Shown in pieces: positions 20,095 through 33,748 of a stretch of 64,000 bases of DNA. The notes under the pieces were generated by a model. It ran no database searches. It saw only the letters and a list, made by a program, of their open reading frames with translations, and had not been told where the DNA came from. A program made the translations under genes and the position numbers. The first letter of the stretch is position 1; every line of letters begins with the position of its first letter. The stretch covers positions 1 through 64,000 of the forward strand of contig QCIY01000009.1 in NCBI GenBank assembly GCA_003216415.1. Reading direction: 5' to 3'. This DNA comes from Prochlorococcus sp. AG-402-O16. Lineage in GTDB: Bacteria > Cyanobacteriota > Cyanobacteriia > PCC-6307 > Cyanobiaceae.

Positions 20095-20331
20095 TTAACC
20101 AGGAAGTAAATCTGGTTGGTCTTGTTCATCGCTTAGTTCAATTATTGACCTTTGAACAGGTTTAATCGTTGACTCTTCTAATAAGCCATCAAAATCATCA
20201 AAACGCCTTTGTTTAGCTCTGAAAGCAATTCTCACTGTAGTCAAGTATCTATTGGTTGATTTTCTTATTAAACTCTCACCTCTTTTGGCAAGATCATTAG
20301 AGTCGACTCCCGTATTGTTAGATATGTTCAT
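20095..20331 (-). CDS. rpoZ: RNA polymerase omega subunit
   Basis: This 78-residue protein has [20 protein letters not shown], the helix that packs on the RNA polymerase beta' C-terminus. The cyanobacterial extension ends [11 protein letters not shown]. The length is normal for cyanobacterial omega. It shares its transcription unit with the DUF1818 gene and is divergent from the Hsp70-like gene. Confidence 0.9.
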   Translation of the reverse strand: MNISNNTGVDSNDLAKRGESLIRKSTNRYLTTVRIAFRAKQRRFDDFDGLLEESTIKPVQRSIIELSDEQDQPDLLPG

Positions 20332-20427
20332 TAAAAATTTTTTTTTTACTATAAAATATATTTTACAGTTTATTGGACATATTCAAAACATAAATTAAAA
20401 AAAACTTAATTGATTTAAAAAATTCAT

Positions 20428-21996
20428 ATGGAAGAAATTTTATCTGGAACGCTTTCTATAGATTTAGGGAATACAAATACTGTAGTAGCTTTTCAAGATC
20501 AAAAAGATATAAATTCTGTTTTAATTGAAATACCAAATATTACATCATCTCCAGGTGTAATCCCCACAGCGGTTTGGTTCGAGGAACCTTCAAAAAATTT
20601 AAAAATTGGTTTGAGTGCTTTAAAAATGAGGGATAGCTCTAATTCGAATTTGTTTTTTCATTCGAATTTTAAAAGATTAATTGGAAATCCTATTGAAAAA
20701 ATTAATAAAGAAAACATTTTAAAACCTACTGAATGTGGCGAAAAATTTCTTAAATTTTTGTGGTCAAGCATTCCTCGAAAATATGAGATCAAGAGACTTG
20801 TTTTAACTGCTCCTATTGATACATATAAAGGTTATAGAGAATGGTTAATTAAACTTTGCAGGGAAATATCTGTAGAGGAAATAGCGCTAGTAGATGAACC
20901 AACTGCAGCAAGTTTAGGGATTAATATACCTTTTGGATCCAAAATTATGACTTTAGATATTGGAGGGAGCACAATAGATATGAATATAGTAAAAATTGAA
21001 GGGGGAGAAGGTAAATCTGGACCCATAGCTGAATTGTTAAAATTTAAAGGTAATGATGTAAGTTTAATTTCAAAACAAAAAATTAGGTGTGCAGAAATAA
21101 TAAGTAAAATAGGCTCAAAAATTGGAGGTAAAGATATTGATCAATGGATCGTTGATTATTTTATTCCAGATAATAAATATCCAATTAATATTTTAAAGGC
21201 AGAAGAAATAAAATGTAAACTCAGCTCATCTAAAATAAAATATGAAAATAAATATTCAACAAAATTTTTAATTGAAGAAAAAAAAGAAAAAGAATTTTAC
21301 CTAAGTAGAGAAATATTTGAGAAAATTATAATTGAGAATAATCTTCTAAATCACCTTAACTCCTTACTCAAAGATTTATTAAATGAAGCAAGAGGGAAAT
21401 TTTGTACAGTAGATGACTTGAGCGTAATTATTTTGGTTGGAGGAGGTTCTCAAATTCCATTAATAAAAGAATGGATAACAAAAAAGATTTCTAAAGTTCA
21501 AATTAAGTCTCCACCTCCAATTGAATCAATAGCCTTGGGGGCTTTAGCAATGACCCCAGGGGTAAAAATTAAAGACATTCTAACTAAAGGATTATCTATA
21601 AGATTATTTAATAGAAGAGAACAAAAACACTTCTGGCATCCTATTTTTTGCAAAGGCCAAACATGGCCTACTGAGAACTCATTTAAACTTATCCTTCAAG
21701 CCAGTAGAAATTATCAGAAAATATTTGAAATAATTATTGGAGAAACAAAAAAAGAAAGAGCATATGATGTGATTTTTGAAAATGGATTACCAAAACTATC
21801 AGAGATTCAAAGTGAAGAAGAAATTATAAAATGGGATAAAAAACCACTCAAAATCGAACTAAAAAATACATCAAATATTGGAGAAGACAACTTAATACTT
21901 TTCTTCAATATCAATAAAGAAGCCAATTTACTAGTTAAGTGTTTCAATATTGAAGATGAATATTTAGGAGAATTTAATTTAGGAAATATTTTCTGA
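20428..21996 (+). CDS. Hsp70-family ATPase (not DnaK)
   Basis: This 522-residue protein has the actin/Hsp70 ATPase motifs: phosphate-1 SIDLGNTNTVVAF near the N-terminus, VDEPTAASLGI (connect), MTLDIGGSTIDMNIV (phosphate-2) and ILVGGGSQIPLIKEW (adenosine). It is shorter than DnaK (about 630 residues) and lacks the helical lid and acidic tail. It is probably a specialised chaperone. Divergent transcription faces rpoZ; it converges on pyrR with 7 bp between stops. Confidence 0.85.
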   Translation: MEEILSGTLSIDLGNTNTVVAFQDQKDINSVLIEIPNITSSPGVIPTAVWFEEPSKNLKIGLSALKMRDSSNSNLFFHSNFKRLIGNPIEKINKENILKPTECGEKFLKFLWSSIPRKYEIKRLVLTAPIDTYKGYREWLIKLCREISVEEIALVDEPTAASLGINIPFGSKIMTLDIGGSTIDMNIVKIEGGEGKSGPIAELLKFKGNDVSLISKQKIRCAEIISKIGSKIGGKDIDQWIVDYFIPDNKYPINILKAEEIKCKLSSSKIKYENKYSTKFLIEEKKEKEFYLSREIFEKIIIENNLLNHLNSLLKDLLNEARGKFCTVDDLSVIILVGGGSQIPLIKEWITKKISKVQIKSPPPIESIALGALAMTPGVKIKDILTKGLSIRLFNRREQKHFWHPIFCKGQTWPTENSFKLILQASRNYQKIFEIIIGETKKERAYDVIFENGLPKLSEIQSEEEIIKWDKKPLKIELKNTSNIGEDNLILFFNINKEANLLVKCFNIEDEYLGEFNLGNIF

Positions 21997-22003
21997 ATTA
22001 AAG

Positions 22004-22540
22004 TTATTCAAGAAAAACGCCTTCTTCATTATCAACATTATTTAAACGTAAACTAATACTTTCATTTTTGCTGGTTGGAATTTTTTTTCCGCAAAAATCA
22101 GGTTGGATAGGTAATTCTCTATGACCTCTATCTACCATGACTAGTAACATCACTCTTAGGGGTCTACCCCATGAATATAAAGCATCCAATGCAGCTCTAA
22201 TTGTTCTCCCTGTATAAATTACATCATCTATCAAGATAATTTCTTGTTTCTCAATAGGAGTTGGAATATCAGTTACTTTTATTAGGCGAGTGCCAACTCT
22301 ATTTTGATCATCTCTATAAAAAGTTGGATCAATTATTCCTTTTCTTATTTTTTTACCTGTCTGTAAGAATAATTCTTTTTCTAGAACTTCGGCTAGATCA
22401 ATTCCTCTAGTAGGAATACCAACCAAAAGGAGGTTATCTAAATTTTTTACTTTTTCAATAATTTCAGAAGTTAAACGTGAAAGGGTTTTTCTAAGCTCTA
22501 CTTCAGTAAGTATTACAATTCTTTTTGTTTTATTAGACAT
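22004..22540 (-). CDS. pyrR: Bifunctional pyr regulator / uracil phosphoribosyltransferase
   Basis: This 178-residue protein has the PRPP-binding loop ILIDDVIYTGRTIRAALDAL and the N-terminal VGIPTRGIDLAEVL. PyrR converts uracil and PRPP to UMP and in many bacteria attenuates pyr operons by binding RNA. Regulation by RNA binding in cyanobacteria is not established. The length is normal for the family. Confidence 0.9.
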   Translation of the reverse strand: MSNKTKRIVILTEVELRKTLSRLTSEIIEKVKNLDNLLLVGIPTRGIDLAEVLEKELFLQTGKKIRKGIIDPTFYRDDQNRVGTRLIKVTDIPTPIEKQEIILIDDVIYTGRTIRAALDALYSWGRPLRVMLLVMVDRGHRELPIQPDFCGKKIPTSKNESISLRLNNVDNEEGVFLE

Positions 22541-22676
22541 AATTTATCAATAAAAAAATTCATTAAATATTTTTATAAATTAGCAAAAGCTAACCATGTT
22601 AAATATAAATTGTTAAAGAGTAGTGTTTAAAGCTAAATTTAAGATTGGATCACTTAAAAATCAATTTGATCTAAAT

Positions 22677-24299
22677 ATGACAAAGATTCGCAGAAAAAAT
22701 ATAAATGAATTAAGTGTTCCTCAGAGCCCTGTAGTTCTTGCAATATTAGATGGATGGGGACATCGAGAAGATATGTCCAATAATGCTATAAAAAGTGCCA
22801 GCACACCAATCATGGACTCCTTGTGGCATGCATATCCGCATACTCTAATAAGTGCTAGTGGATCTGATGTAGGTCTCCCAGATGGTCAAATGGGTAATTC
22901 AGAGGTGGGGCACCTTACCATTGGTTCGGGAAGAATAATCCAACAGGAACTTGTGAGGATTTCAAATATCGTAAAAAATAATCAATTAGGCATAGTTAAT
23001 GAATTGAAAGCGATGGCTAATTCATTAAAGAAAAATAATTCTACTTTGCATATTACGGGATTATGTTCTGATGGAGGAGTACATAGTCATATAGATCATT
23101 TGTTAGGTTTAATAAAGTGGGCATCTGATAATGGCATCAAAAAAGTAGCAATTCATATTATTACGGATGGAAGAGATACTCCTGCAAAAAGCGCATCTAA
23201 ATATCTAAATCAAATAGAGTCATGCATAAAAAAATTTAAAACAGGAGAGATAGCATCTATATGCGGAAGATACTGGATAATGGATAGAAATCTCTTATGG
23301 GATAGAACAGAAAAAGCATATGAAAATTTGATTGATCCAGATATTAAAGTAACAAATATTTCTCCTCAGGATTACATAAAGAAAAGTTATGACAAAAGCA
23401 TAACTGATGAATTTATAGAGCCTGTACGAATGTCTGAAAACTATCTTAAAGATGGTGATAGTTTAATTTGTTTTAATTTTCGTCCTGACAGAGCAAGGCA
23501 AATAATTAAATCTCTATCAGAGAAAAAATTCTCAGATTTTGAAAGAAAAATTTTTCCAAATCTAGATATAATTACCTTTACTCAATATGACATAAACCTA
23601 CCGGTTAAAGTGGCATTTCCGCCTGAATCCCTTAATAATTTTATCGGACAAATAGTTTCAGAAAACGGACTCAAACAATACAGAACAGCAGAGACAGAAA
23701 AATATCCTCACGTGACATATTTTTTTAATGGAGGAGTAGAAATTCCTTTACCTGGAGAAGAAAGACATTTAATTCCATCTCCAAGAGTCTCAACTTATGA
23801 TATGGAACCTGAGATGTCTGCCGAAGAATTAACTATTAGTTGCTCTAATGCAATTAAAAGTGGAAGCTATGCTTTTGTTGTAATCAATTTTGCTAATCCT
23901 GATATGGTTGGTCATACAGGCGATATGAATGCAACAATTAAAGCTATAGAAAAAGTAGATAAATGTATAGGTCAAATAGTAAATGCTACTGGAGAAATGG
24001 GTGGAAGTATCCTTATAACAGCAGATCATGGCAATGCAGAGTTAATGAAAGGTCCTACAGGAGAACCATGGACTGCACATACTACGAATAAGGTTCCATT
24101 AATTTTTATTGAGGGTGAAAAAAGGAAAATTCGGAATATGGGAAATGAGATATATTTAAGAGATAATGCTGGCTTAGCAGATGTTGCACCCACTTTATTA
24201 CAGTTATTAAATCTCCCAATCCCAAAAGAAATGACGGGAAAATCTTTAATTAAAGAGATCGAGTTGAAAGGCTATAATAAGGTAGTTCAACACGTCTAA
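22677..24299 (+). CDS. gpmI: Cofactor-independent phosphoglycerate mutase
   Basis: This 540-residue enzyme interconverts 3- and 2-phosphoglycerate using two Mn ions. The metal ligands and nucleophile are visible: D25 in LAILDGWG, S75 in MGNSEVGH, and [10 protein letters not shown] and [10 protein letters not shown] late in the protein. I start at ATG 22677; a GTG at 22623 would add 18 residues not expected for the family. It is followed by secG 22 bp downstream. Confidence 0.93.
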   Translation: MTKIRRKNINELSVPQSPVVLAILDGWGHREDMSNNAIKSASTPIMDSLWHAYPHTLISASGSDVGLPDGQMGNSEVGHLTIGSGRIIQQELVRISNIVKNNQLGIVNELKAMANSLKKNNSTLHITGLCSDGGVHSHIDHLLGLIKWASDNGIKKVAIHIITDGRDTPAKSASKYLNQIESCIKKFKTGEIASICGRYWIMDRNLLWDRTEKAYENLIDPDIKVTNISPQDYIKKSYDKSITDEFIEPVRMSENYLKDGDSLICFNFRPDRARQIIKSLSEKKFSDFERKIFPNLDIITFTQYDINLPVKVAFPPESLNNFIGQIVSENGLKQYRTAETEKYPHVTYFFNGGVEIPLPGEERHLIPSPRVSTYDMEPEMSAEELTISCSNAIKSGSYAFVVINFANPDMVGHTGDMNATIKAIEKVDKCIGQIVNATGEMGGSILITADHGNAELMKGPTGEPWTAHTTNKVPLIFIEGEKRKIRNMGNEIYLRDNAGLADVAPTLLQLLNLPIPKEMTGKSLIKEIELKGYNKVVQHV

Positions 24300-24321
24300 A
24301 GTTTATACAAGTCTTTTACAA

Positions 24322-24549
24322 ATGATTCAAATTTTTAGCTGGATATGGGTTTTTTCAGGGGTTCTATTGATACTTTTAGTTTTACTTCATAGTCCCAAAG
24401 GTGATGGAATGGGGGGTATAGCTGCTAGTGGAAGCTCAATGTTCAATAGCGCAAGCAGTGCAGAAGCTTCTCTCAACAAAATAACTTGGACTCTTTTAGT
24501 TATATTTTTATCTCTCGCAATTATCCTTAGCGCTGGCTGGATTTCATAA
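24322..24549 (+). CDS. secG: Protein translocase subunit SecG
   Basis: This 75-residue protein has two transmembrane helices (IQIFSWIWVFSGVLLILLVL and ITWTLLVIFLSLAIILSAGW) joined by the typical loop SPKGDGMGGIAASGSSMF. It is an accessory subunit of SecYEG. It is transcribed with gpmI and ended by a strong terminator. Confidence 0.92.
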   Translation: MIQIFSWIWVFSGVLLILLVLLHSPKGDGMGGIAASGSSMFNSASSAEASLNKITWTLLVIFLSLAIILSAGWIS

Positions 24550-24563
24550 AGTTTGAACAAAAA

Positions 24564-24588
24564 AAGGGATCATTCAAAATGATCCCTT
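24564..24588. terminator. Bidirectional terminator between secG and groEL
   Basis: The stem AAGGGATCATT/ATGATCCCTT has a short loop, with A-runs on the left and T-rich sequence on the right. It lies between two convergent genes and can stop both. Confidence 0.8.
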
Positions 24589-24621
24589 AATTTAAAAATT
24601 GATTTATTAACAATTTATTAG

Positions 24622-26286
<1,665 letters not shown>

Positions 26287-26310
26287 TTAATAATTTTTGA
26301 AACAAATATT

Positions 26311-26622
26311 TTAGCCAACTACAGCTAAGATATCCTTTTCTGAGAGCAAGACATATTCATCTCCTCCCAATTTAATGTCTGTTCCAGCATATTTGCTGTA
26401 CAAGACTTTGTCGCCAACACTCACTTCTGGAGTTTGTCGAGAACCATCGTCATTAAGTTTCCCAGGACCTACCTGAGCAACTTCTCCCACTTGTGGTTTT
26501 TCTTTAGCTGTATCAGGCAAAAGTATGCCCCCAGCAGTTTTTTCCTCAGATGCGGAAACTTTAATAAATATTCTATCTCCCAGTGGTTTTACTGTAGAGA
26601 CTGTAAGTGAAACAGCTGCCAT
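26311..26622 (-). CDS. groES: Co-chaperonin GroES
   Basis: This 103-residue GroES has [20 protein letters not shown], then [18 protein letters not shown] (the mobile loop region) and ILAVVG at the end. It is the first gene of groESL. I did not find a CIRCE-like TTAGCACTC inverted repeat in 26623-26841, so HrcA control is not evident. Confidence 0.95.
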   Translation of the reverse strand: MAAVSLTVSTVKPLGDRIFIKVSASEEKTAGGILLPDTAKEKPQVGEVAQVGPGKLNDDGSRQTPEVSVGDKVLYSKYAGTDIKLGGDEYVLLSEKDILAVVG

Positions 26623-26838
26623 AGATTAATGGAGGGTCATGATTGAGACGCTTTGCGTCATAAAAATGGAAAGAGAAGTTCTCTATCCGTATCTTCAACA
26701 ACATAATCCGCGAAGCAGCAATTAAACCATACTTTAACTGTGCGGGTGGCCGAACCCATTTAACGAATCTACCCATTAGATGGTAGTATTTTCGGATTAT
26801 GAGCTGTTTAAAATCAGCTATTCATCACCAATCAATAA

Positions 26839-28302
<1,464 letters not shown>

Positions 28303-28347
28303 ATATCTAAATTTATTAAAATTAAACCCTAAAATAATTTTAAATTA

Positions 28348-28752
28348 ATGGCAATTTCTCTTAAAGTTTTAGCTCCTAATAAAAATGTTTATCAAGGCGA
28401 AGCTGAAGAAGTAATCCTTCCAAGTACTACTGGTCAACTTGGCGTACTTCCAGGACATATTTCTTTAGTAACGGCCATTGATATTGGCGTTTTAAGGATA
28501 AGAATGAATTCTCAGTGGAAATCAATAGCTTTAATGGGTGGCTTTGCTGAAATCGAATCAGATGAGGTCATAGTTTTAGTAAACAATGCGGAAATCGGTT
28601 CTGACATTAACGTTCAAAATGCCGAACAAGATCTTAAAGAAGCAAAATTAGCAATTAGTAAATTCTCTGAAAATGAAAAAACTCCAGAGAAAATTAAGGC
28701 TTTAAAAGAGATTTCGAAGGCTGAGGCTAGAATTCAAGCTGCAAAAAACTAA
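28348..28752 (+). CDS. atpC: ATP synthase subunit epsilon
   Basis: This 134-residue subunit shows the epsilon barrel start [20 protein letters not shown] and [20 protein letters not shown], followed by a C-terminal helical hairpin. It links the rotor to F1 and regulates ATP hydrolysis. It follows atpD by 45 bp and ends 3 bp from the convergent PSRP-3 gene. Confidence 0.95.
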   Translation: MAISLKVLAPNKNVYQGEAEEVILPSTTGQLGVLPGHISLVTAIDIGVLRIRMNSQWKSIALMGGFAEIESDEVIVLVNNAEIGSDINVQNAEQDLKEAKLAISKFSENEKTPEKIKALKEISKAEARIQAAKN

Positions 28753-28755
28753 TTT

Positions 28756-29223
28756 TTAAGCAGTTCCGCAAAAAGTTACTTCAGGAAACTTTAATTTAGC
28801 TTCTTCCAATTTTTTTGTTTTACCCTCTTCTTGCCAATAATTTATTACTTCTGTAGCTTTATTCAATATTTCAACTCTTTCGTTATCTGTAATCCAACCT
28901 TTGTTTTCTAGTTCACTTTTTAATTTTTCCCAAGCATCATCTCTTGGCCAGAAATAATAAGCAGTGAGAGGGCTTGGCCCTCCCCCTACTATCTGATCAA
29001 CAGCTAAGGCAACATTATCAGGTAACCACAACACTTTAATGATAAACCTGCCTTCATCAGGTTTAGGGGTATACCCAGTAGGTACTCCATCTTCATCAAT
29101 TGTGGCAGCTGCTAATACCGCTGTGGCACCCATCATTCCTGAATTAGGAGAAGAATTTTTAGACTTTTGGTCATCACTATTTTTTTCTTTTGAATTTTGA
29201 TTTAACTTATCAGATGAAGTCAT
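28756..29223 (-). CDS. Plastid-specific-type ribosomal protein PSRP-3/Ycf65
   Basis: In this 155-residue protein the conserved domain (about residues 60-145) reads [20 protein letters not shown], then [20 protein letters not shown] and [11 protein letters not shown]. This is the PSRP-3 (cS23) ribosomal protein found in cyanobacteria and plastids. The N-terminal 50 residues are low-complexity, asparagine/serine/lysine-rich. It likely binds the small ribosomal subunit. Confidence 0.88.
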   Translation of the reverse strand: MTSSDKLNQNSKEKNSDDQKSKNSSPNSGMMGATAVLAAATIDEDGVPTGYTPKPDEGRFIIKVLWLPDNVALAVDQIVGGGPSPLTAYYFWPRDDAWEKLKSELENKGWITDNERVEILNKATEVINYWQEEGKTKKLEEAKLKFPEVTFCGTA

Positions 29224-29329
29224 TCACTTTTTTATGTTTAATTAACAATTTATCAGTTTATGGTCACATTTTGATTGATTTATTCAAAATTTCTTGATTT
29301 TAGTTATTGATACTTTCTAAACAGAATTT

Positions 29330-29488
29330 TTATCTATCATGCGAAACTTGATAAAAATCATAAATTGTAGCTTCTAATGAATCCCAAAGATCTTTAGGTA
29401 TATCGTTTTCTTCTGCAAACATTCCAAGCTGACTAGCTAATCCTCTTGCTTGAGAGAGTTTCGAATCGTATGAATCTGACTTATTCAT
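29330..29488 (-). CDS. Small conserved-type hypothetical protein
   Basis: MNKSDSYDSKLSQARGLASQ, then LGMFAEENDIPKDLWDSLEA and YDFYQVSHDR make a 52-residue acidic helical protein. It is probably co-oriented with pepP, lying 52 bp downstream of it. The family is unrecognised, but codon pattern and position among core genes support it. Confidence 0.55.
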   Translation of the reverse strand: MNKSDSYDSKLSQARGLASQLGMFAEENDIPKDLWDSLEATIYDFYQVSHDR

Positions 29489-29540
29489 TTTTGAACTTTA
29501 AACTTTATAAAATAAATCTATTAACTAGATAAGTCAAATT

Positions 29541-30866
29541 TTAAAACTCTAAATCAGAAATTTCTTTTAGTGCAGCAATACTCAAAACTTCTGGGGTTGT
29601 ATCTTTGACCAGAACATCATCTTCTATTCTAATCCCAATGCCTTTCCATTTCTCGTCAATAAGAGGTTGTCCCTCAGGGACTGGGATCCTGTCGCTAATG
29701 TAAATGCCTGGTTCTACCGTAAGAATCATTCCATTCTGTAATGGGACTTCATAATCTCCCATTCTGTATGCTCCAACATCATGAACATCTAAGCCGAGCC
29801 AATGCCCAGTTCTATGCATGTAAAGATGTTTATATGATTGATTCTGAATTATCTCCTCGGTACTGCCATACAATAGTCCAATTTCTTTTAATCCTTCTAT
29901 CAGAGTTTTTAAAGCAACATTATGCACTGAACTAGAATTTGATCCAGTTACGGCACTTTTAATTGCATTTTTCTGCGCACTCAATACAATTTCGTAAATA
30001 ACTTTCTGCTCTTCAGAAAATTTTCCACCTATTGGGATGGTTCTTGTTATGTCTCCATTGTAGTAATCAATTAGTGAACAGCCAGCATCTACCAACAATA
30101 AATCTTCCTTCTTCAAAGGTGAGTTATTTGAAGTGTAATGCAAAATACATGCATTATCTCCTGCAGCAACAATAGAGTTGTAGGCCGGTCCTCTCGCGCC
30201 TTTTTCTAAAAAAAATCCTTCTAGAAGACCCTGAACTTGCCTTTCATTTTTCTTTGCTGAGATAGATTCTCTTACTAGTTCATGAGCTTCTGCTGAAATT
30301 TGTATAGCCTCTCTCATTCTTTTAATTTCAAATTCACTTTTAATTAATCTCATCTCATTCAAATAAATTTCTGGAGATTTTATAGAATTTGCACCTATTC
30401 CCAATCTTGAGCGGTTTTCAAGTTGTTGTGAAAATATCTCAAGTACTACTTTCTCAATTAATGGATATTTACCAATTGAAAAAACAAGTTCTTCAGAACC
30501 ATTTATATAAACTGGAAGTAAATCTCTTAGTTCTGTTATCGAGTGAGCCTTGTCAGCCTTAAACTCTTTTTCAGCGCCTTCTATACCCCATCTAAAGCCA
30601 TGCCAGACTTCACTTATGACATCTTTTGGGGAAACAAACATAATAAATCTCTCTCCCTTTGGCTTATGCGATAAGAAAAGAGCAATTGCATCCGGCTCAT
30701 CGAAACCAGTTAAATACCAAAAATTACTATCTTGTCTAAAAGGATATTCACAATCGGCATGATGCTTTACAAGATTAGCTCCCGGTATAATAGCAGCTTT
30801 CCCACCTAATTTATTTAGGAAAATTTCTCTTCTTTCTTCAAAAACTTTATTGTTAGGTTTAAACAT
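29541..30866 (-). CDS. pepP: Xaa-Pro aminopeptidase
   Basis: This 441-residue M24 metallopeptidase releases N-terminal residues next to proline. All five metal ligands are visible in order: Asp in LLVDAGCSLIDYYNGDITRT (two), His in MHRTGHWLGLDVHD, Glu in LTVEPGIYI and Glu in GIRIEDDVLV. An N-terminal creatinase-like domain precedes the catalytic fold. The length is typical. Confidence 0.92.
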   Translation of the reverse strand: MFKPNNKVFEERREIFLNKLGGKAAIIPGANLVKHHADCEYPFRQDSNFWYLTGFDEPDAIALFLSHKPKGERFIMFVSPKDVISEVWHGFRWGIEGAEKEFKADKAHSITELRDLLPVYINGSEELVFSIGKYPLIEKVVLEIFSQQLENRSRLGIGANSIKSPEIYLNEMRLIKSEFEIKRMREAIQISAEAHELVRESISAKKNERQVQGLLEGFFLEKGARGPAYNSIVAAGDNACILHYTSNNSPLKKEDLLLVDAGCSLIDYYNGDITRTIPIGGKFSEEQKVIYEIVLSAQKNAIKSAVTGSNSSSVHNVALKTLIEGLKEIGLLYGSTEEIIQNQSYKHLYMHRTGHWLGLDVHDVGAYRMGDYEVPLQNGMILTVEPGIYISDRIPVPEGQPLIDEKWKGIGIRIEDDVLVKDTTPEVLSIAALKEISDLEF

Positions 30867-30940
30867 AAATTGTGTATTGGCGTGTTTTAAAAAAAAATGG
30901 AAGAATGAATTTAAAAAGATTTAGTACTTAATCTACTTTA

Positions 30941-31924
30941 ATGGAACCAAGTGTTTACGGTTTAATTTTGCTCATAATTACCATTTTAATTGGATCAGCA
31001 TGTTGTTCGGGAGTAGAAGCAGCTTTTTTAGCTGTAAATTCAATTAGAATTTTAGAAATTGCCTCTAAACAAAAGCCAAAAAGTTCTGCGAATCAACTTT
31101 TAAAACTTAGAAAACATCTTGGAAGGACTCTAACTGTAATTACTATTACTAATAATGGATTTAACATAATTGGAAGTCTTATTTTAGGTGTATACGGAGC
31201 ATTGGTAATTAATAATAGTTATGGCTTAACCCTATTTTCTATAGCTTTTTATATACTAGTCGTTTTAGTTGGCGAAGTACTACCCAAAGCTCTTGGCACA
31301 AGATTTTCAGTTCAAATAGCATTATTATCCGTTCCCATATTGAGAATATTAAATACTTTAATGAGGCCATTCTTAGTATTAATAGAACAAATATTTCCAG
31401 TTATTACTGCAGAAAATGAAATTTCAACGGATGAAGAAGAAATTAGACAAATGGCAAAAATTGGGAGTCAGAAAGGTTTAATAGAAGCTGATGAGGCAGC
31501 AATGATATTTAAGGTTTTTCAATTAAATGATTTAAAAGCTAAAGATTTAATGACCCCTAGGGTATCTGCCCCTTGTCTTGATGGGTCTTCAAATCTTGAT
31601 ACAATTTCAAATCTTATAATGTCTGACAGTTCTCCATGGTGGGTTATTTTGGGAGATAAAGTTGACAAAATACAAGGGGTCGTTAAGCGTGAAAAAATAC
31701 TAGCAGAGTTAATTAATGGGAAAAATAAAAAATTATTATCAGAAATTTGCGAGCCGGTAGACTACATTCCCGAAATGATTAAAGCCGATCAATTATTAAC
31801 GAGATTTGACAAGAATCATAAAGGAGTGAAAGTAGTAGTAGATGAATTTGGGGGATTCGTGGGCATTATTGGTGCAGAAGCTGTGTTATCTGTATTAGCC
31901 GGTTGGTGGAAAAATAAATCATGA
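30941..31924 (+). CDS. CNNM-type membrane protein with CBS domains
   Basis: This 327-residue protein has an N-terminal DUF21 (CNNM) domain with four hydrophobic segments and SACCSGVEAAFLAVNSIRIL, LVGEVLPKALGTRFSVQI. A CBS pair follows (LKAKDLMTPRVSAPCL ... KVVVDEFGGFVGIIG). The family includes hemolysin-C-like and Mg/Co efflux proteins; ion transport is likely but the ion is unknown. It overlaps the next gene by 4 bases (ATGA). Confidence 0.85.
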   Translation: MEPSVYGLILLIITILIGSACCSGVEAAFLAVNSIRILEIASKQKPKSSANQLLKLRKHLGRTLTVITITNNGFNIIGSLILGVYGALVINNSYGLTLFSIAFYILVVLVGEVLPKALGTRFSVQIALLSVPILRILNTLMRPFLVLIEQIFPVITAENEISTDEEEIRQMAKIGSQKGLIEADEAAMIFKVFQLNDLKAKDLMTPRVSAPCLDGSSNLDTISNLIMSDSSPWWVILGDKVDKIQGVVKREKILAELINGKNKKLLSEICEPVDYIPEMIKADQLLTRFDKNHKGVKVVVDEFGGFVGIIGAEAVLSVLAGWWKNKS

Positions 31925-33162
31925 AACAAATGAAAATTAATAAAAATTATTTTCTTTTAAAAAATTGGTGGGAGAATATTGATCTTACCAACTATGAAAA
32001 AAGTTTTTTTAATAGAGAAATAATTTCTTTTAATCAACAACTTCTTAGACTCAAAGAAAAAACAATAAGAATTGGAGCATATGGTAAATCAGGCGTAGGA
32101 AAATCATCTGTTTTAAATTCTTTATTAAAAAAAGATATATTCAAAACTGGTATTATCAATGGGACCACAAGAAAAATACAATCGGAAGCTTGGACTCTTA
32201 AAGATCAAACACTCAATAGTTTAGAGTTGTTAGATTCTCCAGGATTTGATTTCTGCGATATTAAATTCCCCGACAAAATTTACTCTTTTATAAATCATTC
32301 AGATCTTGTTTTATTTATAGTTTCGGGAGATTTAAATAGAAATGAGTTAAACGAAATACGCTCTTTTATAAAAGATGGAAAAAAAATTATTGTAATTTTA
32401 AACAAAATCGATCTATTTAATAAAAATGAATTAAAAGAAATCATTGAAAATATAAAGTTTAAGCTCCCAGAAGATTTAAATATTCCAATAATTATTAATC
32501 ATGAAAACAATCTTAAAAATTACATAACAAAAACAATAAATCAATATGGTGAGATATTGTTAACGCTAAATTCTATTCAATTAGCTGACAAATTGTTTCT
32601 GCGAATAAAAGAGCAAAGATTGAAAAGAAGGCAGAAATTAGCTCAGTCAACTATTGGTAAATTTTCGACTATAAAGGCATCAGCAGTAGCTCTTAATCCT
32701 TTTATTTTATTTGATGTTGCTGGTAGTTTCGCGCTAGATACTGCATTGATTAGTGAGTTAAGTAAGATTTACGGCTTAAAGTTGAAAGGTGAATCTACAA
32801 GAAAAATATTTAAAAATATATCCATTAATAATTTATTTTTAGGAGTCACTCAAGTCGGCGTCAATTCATCTTTCAACCTTATTAAAAAAATAATTCTATT
32901 AACAGCACCTTTTACTAACGGGATTTCATTATTACCCTATGGACCCATAGCGATTATTCAAGCAGCAATCGCAGTGCGTTCCACAAAAATCCTGGGAAAA
33001 TTAGCAGCAAAAGAGATATTTATAAGAAGCAAAGCTTCTTATATAGAACCCGCTGTTATTATCCAAAATATGACTTTTCATGACCCAGAGATTTTTAACC
33101 ACATAAATATTTATTTTTCAAATAGAAATTTAAATAATAATTTTGTTAGCATTCTGCCTTAA
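31921..33162 (+). CDS. DUF697-containing Era-like GTPase
   Basis: This 413-residue protein has G1 GKSGVGKSSVLNSLL (residues about 55-69), G3 LLDSPGFDFCD and G4 VILNKIDLF. The hydrophobic C-terminal DUF697 region (VALNPFILFDVAGSFALDTA...) probably associates with the membrane. The exact function is unknown. It is translationally coupled to the CNNM gene upstream and followed 7 bp later by nadD. Confidence 0.8.
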   Translation: MKQMKINKNYFLLKNWWENIDLTNYEKSFFNREIISFNQQLLRLKEKTIRIGAYGKSGVGKSSVLNSLLKKDIFKTGIINGTTRKIQSEAWTLKDQTLNSLELLDSPGFDFCDIKFPDKIYSFINHSDLVLFIVSGDLNRNELNEIRSFIKDGKKIIVILNKIDLFNKNELKEIIENIKFKLPEDLNIPIIINHENNLKNYITKTINQYGEILLTLNSIQLADKLFLRIKEQRLKRRQKLAQSTIGKFSTIKASAVALNPFILFDVAGSFALDTALISELSKIYGLKLKGESTRKIFKNISINNLFLGVTQVGVNSSFNLIKKIILLTAPFTNGISLLPYGPIAIIQAAIAVRSTKILGKLAAKEIFIRSKASYIEPAVIIQNMTFHDPEIFNHINIYFSNRNLNNNFVSILP

Positions 33163-33169
33163 AACTTAA

Positions 33170-33748
33170 ATGGGAAAAAGCATTGCATTATTTGGTACTA
33201 GTGCAGATCCACCTACCATTGGGCATAAAAAAATACTTGAAGAATTATCCAAAATATATACTTTGACTATTAGTTATGTGAGCAACAACCCCAACAAAAA
33301 TCACAAAGAGGATATCTCAATTCGCAGCCATTTATTAAAAACGCTTATTGAGGATTTAGATAATCCTAAAATTTTATTTAATCAAAGTATTAGTAGCCAA
33401 TGGGCAATAGAGTCAATTAAAAAATGTAAAAGAATTTATGAATTTAATAATTTAGATTTTGTTATTGGGAGTGATTTAATTAAAGATATTTTCTACTGGA
33501 AAAATTTCGATAAAATTACTGATGTTGCTAGTTTTTTAGTAATTTTAAGAAAAGGATATCCAGTTGAACCAAATACTCTTAAAATGTTAGAAACTTATAA
33601 AGTGAACTTTAAGATTTCGACCATAAAAATCCCAAACATTTCAAGTTCTAAGTTCAGATCAAATTTTAATTATTCTAATTTACCAACTTCATTAATAGAT
33701 ATTGTTAAAAAGAATAATTTATATGAATCCACTAAATTAGTTGAATGA
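33170..33748 (+). CDS. nadD: Nicotinate-nucleotide adenylyltransferase
   Basis: This 192-residue enzyme joins nicotinate mononucleotide and ATP to give deamido-NAD. The nucleotidyltransferase motif ALFGTSADPPTIGHKKIL contains the T-x-G-H variant of HxGH; the C-terminal ISSSKFRSNFN matches the S-x-S-x-x-R signature. The ATGA overlap with nadE makes these two steps of NAD synthesis one unit. Confidence 0.9.
   Translation: MGKSIALFGTSADPPTIGHKKILEELSKIYTLTISYVSNNPNKNHKEDISIRSHLLKTLIEDLDNPKILFNQSISSQWAIESIKKCKRIYEFNNLDFVIGSDLIKDIFYWKNFDKITDVASFLVILRKGYPVEPNTLKMLETYKVNFKISTIKIPNISSSKFRSNFNYSNLPTSLIDIVKKNNLYESTKLVE

Noticed and set aside
26573-26776. Minus-strand ORF covering the groES start and upstream region
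   Set aside because: It overlaps groES in another frame and contains no recognisable protein pattern; the region is more likely promoter and leader for groESL and atpD.
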